64,000 bases of DNA from contig JBMNUT010000004.1 in assembly GCA_050946375.1 (NCBI GenBank), forward strand, positions 1 to 64,000. Reading direction: 5' to 3'. Position 1 is the first letter of the stretch, and each line of letters starts with the position of its first letter. The translations under genes were made by a program, and so were the position numbers. This stretch comes from UBA1794 sp050946375 (lineage in GTDB: Bacteria > Bacteroidota > Bacteroidia > Bacteroidales > Bacteroidaceae). This document shows, one piece after another, positions 34,299 through 41,668 of the stretch. Below the pieces are notes generated by a model, which worked only from the letters and a program-made list of their open reading frames with translations, was not told where the DNA came from and searched no databases.

Positions 34299-34780
34299 AC
34301 CGTCAAAAAGAAAAAAGGACTCCCCTCATGAAAAAAGAATTGCAAGTCACAGCCCTCGAGCAAGGCACCGTCATCGACCATATTCCCACCGAAAAAGTTT
34401 TTCAGGTAGTCTCTCTGCTCAACCTGCAGTCGCTGAACTGCAAAATAGCCATCGGCAACAACCTGGAAAGCCACAAGATGGGCAAAAAAGGCATCATCAA
34501 AATCTCAGACAAGTTCTTTACCGACGAAGAAATCAACCGCATTTCCGTCGTAGCCCCCAACGTAGTGCTCAACATCATACGGGACTATGAAGTCGTAGAG
34601 AAGAAGCACGTAACTCTTCCCGATACGCTACACGACATCGTATGCTGTGCCAATCCCAAATGCATCACCAACAACGAGCCGATGGCCAGCGTCTTTCACG
34701 TAACCGACAAGGAAAAGGGAACCGTACGCTGCCACTATTGCGAGAAAGAGCAGAAGCTCGCACAAATGAAACTCAAGTAA
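34295..34780 (+). CDS. pyrI: Aspartate carbamoyltransferase regulatory subunit
   Basis: PyrI binds nucleotide effectors and zinc and assembles with PyrB. The protein has LEQGTVIDHIPTEKVFQVV, GKKGIIKI and the four zinc cysteines in CCANPKCITNN and RCHYCEKEQK. The start at 34295 overlaps the pyrB stop (ATGA), which favours coupling and gives 161 residues; an inner ATG at 34328 gives 150 residues, closer to the E. coli length, and cannot be excluded. Confidence 0.95.
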   Translation: MNRQKEKRTPLMKKELQVTALEQGTVIDHIPTEKVFQVVSLLNLQSLNCKIAIGNNLESHKMGKKGIIKISDKFFTDEEINRISVVAPNVVLNIIRDYEVVEKKHVTLPDTLHDIVCCANPKCITNNEPMASVFHVTDKEKGTVRCHYCEKEQKLAQMKLK

Positions 34781-34830
34781 ATTCCGGCTTCCCGCACAAG
34801 GGCATCCGCCCGGAAGTCACTTGCATACAT

Positions 34831-34876
34831 AAACAGCGAGCCGTGCAGTTTCCTTTAACTGCACGGCTCGCTGTTT
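34831..34876. terminator. Bidirectional terminator between pyrI and rho
   Basis: A perfect 20-bp stem (34831-34850 and 34857-34876) with a 6-base loop, A-rich on the left and T-rich on the right, serves both converging genes. Confidence 0.9.
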
Positions 34877-34903
34877 GGTATCGGCATCGGACCCATGAAC
34901 AAA

Positions 34904-36964
34904 TCACGAGTTCATGCTCAACAAAAACTCATCATTATCTTTCGTTTGCTCCAGACGCTCCTTGACAAAGGTCATGGCTTCCAGAGAATTCATATCCGCA
35001 ATGAACTTACGCAATATCCACATTCGGTCCAAAGTCGTCTTGTCCTGAAGCAAATCGTCGCGGCGAGTGCTGGAAGCCACGATATTTACAGCCGGGAAGA
35101 TACGCTTGTTGCTCAAAGCGCGGTCGAGCTGCAACTCCATATTGCCCGTTCCCTTGAATTCTTCGAATATCACTTCATCCATTTTAGAGCCCGTATCAAT
35201 CAAAGCCGTGGCCAAAATGGTGAGAGAACCCCCGTTTTCAATATTTCGTGCAGCGCCGAAGAAACGTTTAGGCTTATGAAGCGCGTTTGCATCCACACCT
35301 CCTGAGAGAATCTTACCGCTCGCCGGAGACACCGTGTTGTAGGCACGGGCCAGACGGGTGATGGAATCCAACAAAATAACTACGTCGTGCCCACATTCTA
35401 CCATGCGTTTTGCCTTTTCGAGCACAATTCCCGAGATTTTCACATGGCGTTCTGCCGGCTCGTCGAACGTCGAAGCAATCACTTCGGCATTGACGCTGCG
35501 CGCCATATCCGTCACTTCTTCCGGACGCTCATCAATCAACAGAATAATCATGTAGACCTCCGGATGGTTTTGGGCAATAGAATTGGCAATATCCTTCAGC
35601 AAAAGCGTTTTACCCGTCTTCGGTTGCGCCACAATCAGGCCGCGTTGTCCCTTACCGATGGGAGCAAACAAGTCTACCACGCGGGACGAAATGCTGTCTT
35701 GCCCTCCGCCCCGACACAAAGTGAACTTCTCATCGGGGAAAATAGGCGTCAAATGATCAAAAGGCACACGGTCGCGTACCAGCTCGGGCGGAAGGCCATT
35801 GATACGAATAGGCTTCATCATCGGGAAGAACTTCTCCCCTTCGCGCGGAAGGCGCATTGTACATTCCACCGTATCGCCAGTCTTCAGGCCATACGTCTTA
35901 ATCTGATTTTGCGAAACATATATATCATCCGGCGAAGTCAGGTAGTTGTAATCCGCACTTCTGAGGAATCCGTATCCGTCTTGCACTATCTCCAAAACGC
36001 CAATGCCCGTCAGAGCGTCTCCAAAGTCATAGAGCTGATTTTCCGGCGACGCCATAAAAGAGCGCGGTTCCGACTTCTGATTGTAGTATGGGTCCCCGCC
36101 ATTGCCCGGAGCACGATTCGGGTAATTCTGATCCGCGGCAGGACGATTCCGCTCATAAGCCTTCCCTTCTTCGGGAAACGGCTGCCCGGGATACATTCCT
36201 TCTTCGGGGAATTGGGGCTGTTGAACCCGCGTATTTTGGAATTTCAGACGTAACTCTTCCGGAATTTCTGCCGGGCCATCAGAAGGAAGTTGCTCCACCG
36301 GAATAAAATCATCATCCGACAAAGCCAACATCGAAATCGGGTCTTCTTCATCGGCCTCTGCCTTCCGACCAGCCTTAGGCGTGGCAACAGCCTCTCCCGA
36401 CTGCTCCGGCTCTTCAATCCGCGGCATCTCGGCCGACTGTTCGCCTGCTTCCGTGTTCTTTTCCGTTACCTTATTGTCCGGATCGGCTGCAGCCTGCGAT
36501 GTTTCCTGCGCAGAACCTTTACGGGGACGACCCCGTTTCTTCTTATTTTCCTGCGCGGATGCTGCATTCGCATCCTCCTCCTTTTCGTGCTCTTCGTTGA
36601 TTGGCTCAGTGTTAGGAGCAACCTGTTTTTTCGGTTTTCTCTCCTGAGCGGGCTTCCCGGCTGCAGGGGCATTACTATTCTTGTCGCCGCCTTTCTGTCC
36701 ATCGGAAGCACCCTCTTTTGCAGAAGATGCAGGCTTTTGCGAAGAAACTGCCGCATCGCGCGACGCAGAAGTGCGGCGCCGTTTGCGTCCCTCGCGTTCC
36801 CCGGCTTCTGCAATACGTGCAGCGCCAGCTATTGCCTGCTCGTCGAGTATTCTATATATTAGTTCATTGCGAGGAATAGAAGCAGCATCGGCAATGCCCA
36901 GTTCACCCGCCATTTCTTGAAGTTCGGAATCAGTCTTTCCGTTCAACTGGATAATATTGTACAT
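34904..36964 (-). CDS. rho: Transcription termination factor Rho with long disordered insertion
   Basis: Rho is a hexameric RNA-dependent ATPase that ends transcription. The 686-residue protein has the Rho N-terminal helical domain (1-45), then about 265 residues of low complexity rich in Glu, Ala, Pro, Lys and Ser (46-310) with an AT-hook-like KKRGRPRKG at 142-150, then the RNA-binding cold-shock-like domain (from about 317, GVLEIVQDGYGFLRS) and the ATPase with Walker A AQPKTGKT at 446-453. E. coli Rho has 419 residues. Disordered insertions at this point are known in Bacteroides Rho and have been connected to condensate formation. Codon use in the insertion looks like that of its neighbours. 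It is a single-gene unit. Confidence 0.97.
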   Translation of the reverse strand: MYNIIQLNGKTDSELQEMAGELGIADAASIPRNELIYRILDEQAIAGAARIAEAGEREGRKRRRTSASRDAAVSSQKPASSAKEGASDGQKGGDKNSNAPAAGKPAQERKPKKQVAPNTEPINEEHEKEEDANAASAQENKKKRGRPRKGSAQETSQAAADPDNKVTEKNTEAGEQSAEMPRIEEPEQSGEAVATPKAGRKAEADEEDPISMLALSDDDFIPVEQLPSDGPAEIPEELRLKFQNTRVQQPQFPEEGMYPGQPFPEEGKAYERNRPAADQNYPNRAPGNGGDPYYNQKSEPRSFMASPENQLYDFGDALTGIGVLEIVQDGYGFLRSADYNYLTSPDDIYVSQNQIKTYGLKTGDTVECTMRLPREGEKFFPMMKPIRINGLPPELVRDRVPFDHLTPIFPDEKFTLCRGGGQDSISSRVVDLFAPIGKGQRGLIVAQPKTGKTLLLKDIANSIAQNHPEVYMIILLIDERPEEVTDMARSVNAEVIASTFDEPAERHVKISGIVLEKAKRMVECGHDVVILLDSITRLARAYNTVSPASGKILSGGVDANALHKPKRFFGAARNIENGGSLTILATALIDTGSKMDEVIFEEFKGTGNMELQLDRALSNKRIFPAVNIVASSTRRDDLLQDKTTLDRMWILRKFIADMNSLEAMTFVKERLEQTKDNDEFLLSMNS

Positions 36965-37095
36965 ATAATATAAGGAAATTGTATAATTCGTGTCAGCACA
37001 CTGTTCCCTCCTGTAAGGGAAACAATCGAAAAATAATAAAGTGGGGATTATTTTATCGTGGAGAAAAGGAAGATTCTCCCGCTTAAAAAGCGACG

Positions 37096-37103
37096 CAAAG
37101 GTA
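37096..37103 (-). promoter_or_regulatory. -7 promoter element for rho
   Basis: TACCTTTG on the minus strand matches the consensus. It lies 132 bases upstream of the start codon, giving an unusually long leader (about 125 bases), which might carry autoregulation. Confidence 0.55.
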
Positions 37104-37178
37104 AGTATTGTTCCGTTATTCTAAAAATGTTTTGCATTTTTTATTTGCATAAAACGACTATCCATGAAGAGAAAGGTC

Positions 37179-37186
37179 TATTTTTG
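37179..37186 (+). promoter_or_regulatory. -7 promoter element for the leucine-rich repeat gene
   Basis: TATTTTTG fits TAnnTTTG and lies 22 bases upstream of ATG 37208. Confidence 0.5.
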
Positions 37187-37207
37187 CAAAAAGAAATTAT
37201 ACAGCAC

Positions 37208-38290
37208 ATGAACCTCAAAAAAATATTTCCCTACGTTCTTTCCCTCCTTGCGTGCGGGGGAATTCAAGCGCAAAGCGAGCAAACATATATATATAAGGTA
37301 GAGAAAGCCGGACAACTCCAAGCCGAGATGACTCAGGAGGAGGCACATTCCATCCGAAACATGACACTCTCGGGAAACCTCAACGCACGCGATTTCCAAC
37401 TGATGCGCGACAGCATGACCCAACTCGAAGTGCTCAACCTGAAAGACGTAAGCATAAAGGGCATGACCGGCAAGGGAGGCACATCGACCAGCAACTTCAA
37501 TCTCTACACCCCACGTACAATCCCGGAATATGCCTTCTGCAAGGAGATAGAAACCGTCTCACAAGACGGGAAAACCCAAGAGCCCATACTGAAAGGCATG
37601 CCCAATCTGCGCGAAGTATGGCTGCCCGACAATCTGCTCACCATAGACAAATACGCGTTCTACAACTGCCGCAACCTGCGCCTGCTGGTATGCTCGCAGA
37701 AAAAAGCCCCCAACCTTTTCCCCAACGCGTTGAACGACAGCATCACCGTAGTCTTTGTGCCCGTAGGATGCCGCGATACCTATAAAAACAAAAACCGCTG
37801 GGAAAACTTCAACATCCTGGAGGGCGAGCCAATCCGCCTGTCGGTGGAAGTAACAACTCCCGGCACGCTGAGCGACGAAATCCTGCGCACCGGCAATCAG
37901 CCAAGCGACGTGAACTATCTGACCGTGAGCGGCACACTGGACGAAAGCGACCTCAAACTCATACGCGACCTCATGCCGAAACTCGTGAGAATCGACCTGG
38001 AAAATACAAACGTAACCCGCATTCCCGACTACACCTTCTCGCAAAAGAAGTTCCTGACCGAAGCCATTCTCCCCGCCGGCCTGCAATCCATAGGCGAACG
38101 CGCCTTCAGCGGATGCATCCGTTTGGGGCAAATCCTGACTCTCCCCGCCGGCCTGCAATCCATTGGCGAAGGAGCTTTCCTCGATTGCGAACGCCTTCAG
38201 CAGGTAATCGTTACGGGAAAAGAACTTTCCATCATCGGGAAAGACCTGTTCCGCGACGACCAAAACAAACTAATCTACCGTCCCGAATAG
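37208..38290 (+). CDS. Secreted BspA-like leucine-rich repeat protein
   Basis: A 360-residue protein with a signal peptide (MNLKKIFPYVLSLLACGGIQAQ) and leucine-rich repeats of the BspA (LRR_5) type, seen best as IPEYAFCKEIE, IDKYAFYNCRNLR, and the near-identical pair LPAGLQSIGERAFSGCIRL and LPAGLQSIGEGAFLDCERL about 23 residues apart. Such proteins are surface or periplasmic and often bind host or bacterial ligands; the ligand here is unknown. An open frame extends upstream to 37058, but the signal peptide fixes the start at 37208. Confidence 0.88.
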   Translation: MNLKKIFPYVLSLLACGGIQAQSEQTYIYKVEKAGQLQAEMTQEEAHSIRNMTLSGNLNARDFQLMRDSMTQLEVLNLKDVSIKGMTGKGGTSTSNFNLYTPRTIPEYAFCKEIETVSQDGKTQEPILKGMPNLREVWLPDNLLTIDKYAFYNCRNLRLLVCSQKKAPNLFPNALNDSITVVFVPVGCRDTYKNKNRWENFNILEGEPIRLSVEVTTPGTLSDEILRTGNQPSDVNYLTVSGTLDESDLKLIRDLMPKLVRIDLENTNVTRIPDYTFSQKKFLTEAILPAGLQSIGERAFSGCIRLGQILTLPAGLQSIGEGAFLDCERLQQVIVTGKELSIIGKDLFRDDQNKLIYRPE

Positions 38291-38337
38291 AAAAACGGCT
38301 TCCGGTACATCCCGGCCGCACCAACCCCATAATCCAA

Positions 38338-38383
38338 GCGATGCGCCACCTTTCGGAAAAAGTGGCGCATCGCTTTTCTTTTT
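38338..38383 (+). terminator. Terminator after the leucine-rich repeat gene, within an array
   Basis: A perfect 12-bp stem (38338-38349 and 38362-38373), extended by TTT/AAA pairs around a short loop, is followed by TTTTCTTTTT. The right part lies inside the 22-base-period array. Confidence 0.85.
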
Positions 38384-38450
38384 CCCTTGCATCTTTTTCC
38401 AAAAAGCCTTGCACCTTTTTTCCTACTCCCCCCAGCCTTTCCCAGACAGC
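38349..38450. repeat. 22-bp-period array, about five units
   Basis: Units begin at 38349 (CCTTTCGGAAAAAGTG), 38371 (CGCTTTTC), 38393 (CTTTTTCCAAAAAGCC), 38415 (CTTTTTTCC) and 38437 (CTTTCCC). CTTGCA recurs at 38386 and 38408, also 22 apart. It lies between the terminator and grpE. Confidence 0.75.
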
Positions 38451-38549
38451 AGAAGAGCTGCAAAAAACAAATCGCAGGCAAATCATACAGCCACAACGCC
38501 GGTTTGGCAAAGAATTTGCTACACCTTTTGCAAAAAAAGTACGAACATC

Positions 38550-39167
38550 ATGAAAGAAAAGAAAGAAAACCAAAACGAAGAAACTGCAAAAAACAGTACT
38601 TCGCAAGAGGAACAGCTTGAAAACAGCATAGATAGCACTTCCAAAGAAGAAGCAGAAGCGGCCGAAGACAAGGCTGCTGAAACAACTGACGAAGCGGCAG
38701 AAGAAGACTCCATACAGAAAGATCTGGAGCAGGCACATGCCGCTTTGGCAGACATGAATGACAAATATTTACGTCTGTCTGCCGAATTCGACAATTTCCG
38801 CAAACGTACGCTTAAAGAGAAAGCCGAACTCATACTGAACGGAGGCGAAAAGACCATCGTCAGCCTCCTGCCCGTGTTGGACGACTTAGAGCGCGCTCTG
38901 GACAACATGGAGAAAGCAACGGATGTGAACGCAATAAAAGAAGGCGTAAACCTCATCTATCAGAAATTCCTGAAAGCACTGGCTCAAAACGGCGTAAAGC
39001 CCATCGACACTACCGGCCAGGCGCTCGACACGGACTATCATGAGGCCATCGCACTTGTTCCTGCCCCCGCTGAAGAAGCGAAGGGGAAAATTATCGATTG
39101 TGTACAGAAAGGATACACTCTGAACGAGAAGGTTATACGGCACGCCAAAGTGGTTGTCGGACAATAA
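38550..39167 (+). CDS. grpE: Nucleotide exchange factor GrpE
   Basis: GrpE releases ADP from DnaK. The 205-residue protein has an acidic, glutamate-rich N-terminus (about 1-55), a long helix (QKDLEQAHAALADMNDKYL), the core AEFDNFRKRTLKEKAEL and the C-terminal beta domain ending VIRHAKVVVGQ. The frame is open from 38409, but the inner ATG is the family start. A TACACCTTTTG sequence at 38519-38530 is a poor promoter match. dnaJ follows after 45 bases; dnaK is not in the window. Confidence 0.95.
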   Translation: MKEKKENQNEETAKNSTSQEEQLENSIDSTSKEEAEAAEDKAAETTDEAAEEDSIQKDLEQAHAALADMNDKYLRLSAEFDNFRKRTLKEKAELILNGGEKTIVSLLPVLDDLERALDNMEKATDVNAIKEGVNLIYQKFLKALAQNGVKPIDTTGQALDTDYHEAIALVPAPAEEAKGKIIDCVQKGYTLNEKVIRHAKVVVGQ

Positions 39168-39212
39168 GAGGCCTTTTTTGAAGATTCTCCACACTCATAA
39201 TACAAAAGAGAC

Positions 39213-40388
39213 ATGGCAGAAAAAAGAGATTACTACGAAGTCCTCGGCGTAAGCCGCACAGCAAGCGACGCCGAGATCAAAAAGGCCTATCGGACGATGG
39301 CCATGAAATACCATCCCGACCGTAACCCCGGCAATAAGGAAGCTGAAGAGAAATTCAAAGAAGCGGCAGAAGCCTACGACGTACTGCGCGATCCGGAAAA
39401 GCGTAAGCGCTACGACCAGTTCGGCCATGCAGGCATGGGCGGCGCAGGAGGCGCTGAAGGCTTTGGCGGTTTCGGCGGCGGTGGCGGAATGTCGATGGAT
39501 GATATATTCTCGATGTTCGGCGATATTTTCGGAGGTCACTCCGGCTTCGGCGGTTTCGGCGGCGGAAGCCGTGGCGGCAGCCAGCAGCAGCGCGTACACA
39601 GAGGCTCTGACCTGCGGGTTAAAGTCAAGTTGACCCTGAAGGAAATCGCTACCGGAACGGAGAAAAAATTCAAGGTAAAGAAATACGTTCCCTGCGAGCA
39701 CTGCCACGGAACAGGTGCTGAAGGCGGCAACGGCGGCATAGAAACGTGTCCTACCTGCCACGGCAGTGGTACCGTCATCCGCACGCAACAGAGCATGTTC
39801 GGCACGATGCAGGTACAAAGCCCCTGCCCCACGTGTGGCGGCGAGGGCAAAGTCATCCACAACAAGTGCCACTTCTGCGGAGGAGAAGGCATTGTGTACG
39901 GAGAAGAGACGGTCAGCGTAAAGATTCCGGCCGGCGTAATGGAGGGAATGCAACTCTCCATGGACGGAAAGGGCAATGCCGGCAAGCACAACGGCCTGCC
40001 CGGACGGCTACTCATCCTCATCGAAGAAGAGAAGCATCCGGAACTCGTGCGCGACGGCAACGACCTTGTCTACAATCTTCTGCTCCCCTTCCCGACCGCA
40101 GCACTGGGCGGCTCGGTAGAAATACCTACGATCGACGGAAAAGCCATCGTAAAAATAGAGCCGGGTACCCAGCCGGGCAAGATTTTGCGCCTGCGCGGAA
40201 AAGGATTGCCTGAAGTGAACGGATACGGAGTGGGCGACTTGCTGATCAACGTGAGCATCTACGTCCCGGAAGCATTGACGCGGGACGAGAAAAACACGCT
40301 CGAAAAGCTGAAAGACGCCGAGCACTTCAAGCCCACCCTGAGCGTCAAAGAAAAGATATTCCGCAAGTTCCGGAACTTCTTCGAATAG
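39213..40388 (+). CDS. dnaJ: Chaperone DnaJ
   Basis: DnaJ stimulates the DnaK ATPase and delivers substrates. The 391-residue protein has the J domain with HPD at 34-36, a Gly/Phe-rich linker (about 75-125), four CxxCxGxG zinc repeats (CEHCHGTG, CPTCHGSG, CPTCGGEG, CHFCGGEG) and the C-terminal substrate-binding domains. This is the full-length type I architecture. It is co-transcribed with grpE and ends at a strong terminator. Confidence 0.98.
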   Translation: MAEKRDYYEVLGVSRTASDAEIKKAYRTMAMKYHPDRNPGNKEAEEKFKEAAEAYDVLRDPEKRKRYDQFGHAGMGGAGGAEGFGGFGGGGGMSMDDIFSMFGDIFGGHSGFGGFGGGSRGGSQQQRVHRGSDLRVKVKLTLKEIATGTEKKFKVKKYVPCEHCHGTGAEGGNGGIETCPTCHGSGTVIRTQQSMFGTMQVQSPCPTCGGEGKVIHNKCHFCGGEGIVYGEETVSVKIPAGVMEGMQLSMDGKGNAGKHNGLPGRLLILIEEEKHPELVRDGNDLVYNLLLPFPTAALGGSVEIPTIDGKAIVKIEPGTQPGKILRLRGKGLPEVNGYGVGDLLINVSIYVPEALTRDEKNTLEKLKDAEHFKPTLSVKEKIFRKFRNFFE

Positions 40389-40412
40389 TTTTTCCCAACG
40401 ATATACCGATGT

Positions 40413-40467
40413 GTTCTCCCGTTTTCTCGCCTTCATGACGAGGAAACGGGAGAACTTTTTGTTTTTC
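40413..40467 (+). terminator. Terminator after dnaJ
   Basis: A 17-bp stem with one G-T pair (40413-40429 and 40439-40455) is followed by TTTTTGTTTTT. The same T-rich stretch provides the -33 element of the next gene. Confidence 0.88.
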
Positions 40468-40489
40468 AGCCCGATTCCTCCTACATTTG
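40458..40489 (+). promoter_or_regulatory. Full -33/-7 promoter for the arabinanase gene
   Basis: TTTG at 40458-40461, 20 bases of spacer and TACATTTG at 40482-40489 match the complete Bacteroides consensus (TTTG, 19-21 bases, TAnnTTTG). It lies 39 bases upstream of the start codon. Confidence 0.75.
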
Positions 40490-40528
40490 TCCCTATACAC
40501 TAAAACAATAACCCCTAAAACTATTTTC

Positions 40529-41563
40529 ATGAAAACCTTACTTACCACCTGCCTGCTTGCCTCCCTTCTGGCAGCAGCCCCGCAGCTTCAGGCGCAAGAG
40601 CCTGCCCCGCAAAACACCTCCCACGAGGGACGCCCCCACAAAGCACGGGAAACCAAAAATCCCTCGGTACATGACCCCGTACTCATCCGCGAAGGTTCGC
40701 GCTACTACCTCTTCTCCACGGGCATGGGCATCAGCGTATTTTCGTCCGAAGACCTCGTAACCTGGCGACACGAGCCACCCGTTTTCCCAAAAGCACCGGA
40801 GTGGGCCGTAAAAATCATACCCGGCTTCCGGGGACATATCTGGGCACCGGACATCACTTTCTACGACGGACGCTACCACATCTTCTACTCCTGCTCCGCA
40901 TTCGGCAAGAACACTTCGGCCATAGGCCATGCTTCAACGGCCAGTTTAGACCCGCAAAATCCCCAATACGGCTGGACTGACCACGGAATGGTCGTGCAGT
41001 CCGTGCCCAACCGCGACAACTGGAACGCCATAGACCCGAACATTATCGTAGACGAAAAGGGGAATCCGTGGATGGACTTCGGCTCTTTCTGGGGCGGCAT
41101 CAAGTTGGTCAAGCTGAACCGGGAGGACTTCTCCATTGCCGAGCCGCAAGAGTGGCGCACAATTGCCCGCCGTTATCAGTCGACCCAACCCGATGGACGC
41201 CAATCGCGCGAGGACGCTATCGAAGCGCCCTTCATCATCAAGAAAAACGACTATTACTATCTTTTCGTTTCCTTCGACTATTGCTGCAGAGGCAACGACA
41301 GTAACTACAAAATAGCCGTAGGCCGCTCGGAAAAGCTGACCGGCCCTTACCTCGACCAGGCAGGGAAACCCATGGACCAAGGAGGCGGTACCATCCTACT
41401 GCAAGGCAATGACGAATGGAGCGGCGTTGGCCACTGCGGCATTCTGCAGGACACGGACGCAGACTACCTCGTCGCCCACGCCTATGTACGCGCCGAAAAC
41501 GGAGCTTCGCGCCTCGTAATGCGTAAAATCACCTGGGAGAACGGTTGGCCGGTACTGAAATAA
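40529..41563 (+). CDS. Endo-arabinanase-type glycoside hydrolase, GH43
   Basis: A 344-residue secreted five-bladed beta-propeller hydrolase resembling endo-1,5-alpha-L-arabinanases. The signal peptide ends near LQAQE (residue 23). The three catalytic acids can be read as Asp49 (SVHDPVLI), Asp169 (NAIDPNII) and Glu232 (DAIEAPFI). The segment WAPDITFYDGRYHIFYSCSAFG is typical of the arabinanase subfamilies. Upstream in-frame sequence from 40487 overlaps the promoter and is not coding. A GH2 gene follows after 105 bases, so the two probably serve plant polysaccharide use, but no SusC/SusD pair is in the window. Confidence 0.92.
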   Translation: MKTLLTTCLLASLLAAAPQLQAQEPAPQNTSHEGRPHKARETKNPSVHDPVLIREGSRYYLFSTGMGISVFSSEDLVTWRHEPPVFPKAPEWAVKIIPGFRGHIWAPDITFYDGRYHIFYSCSAFGKNTSAIGHASTASLDPQNPQYGWTDHGMVVQSVPNRDNWNAIDPNIIVDEKGNPWMDFGSFWGGIKLVKLNREDFSIAEPQEWRTIARRYQSTQPDGRQSREDAIEAPFIIKKNDYYYLFVSFDYCCRGNDSNYKIAVGRSEKLTGPYLDQAGKPMDQGGGTILLQGNDEWSGVGHCGILQDTDADYLVAHAYVRAENGASRLVMRKITWENGWPVLK

Positions 41564-41580
41564 CGGCACGCAAACGCAGG

Positions 41581-41668
41581 CACTGCAATGAAAAAGTGCC
41601 TGCACTTTTCCGCTATTCACCCGCCACTTTTTCCGAATACCGACAACACTTTTCACAATCGGACAACA
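41581..41668. repeat. 22-bp-period array, four units, ending at the GH2 start codon
   Basis: CAC begins each unit at 41581 (CACTGCAATGAAAAAGTG), 41603 (CACTTTTCCGC), 41625 (CACTTTTTCCG) and 41647 (CACTTTTCAC), every step 22 bases. The array fills the space up to the ATG of the GH2 gene. Confidence 0.8.
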
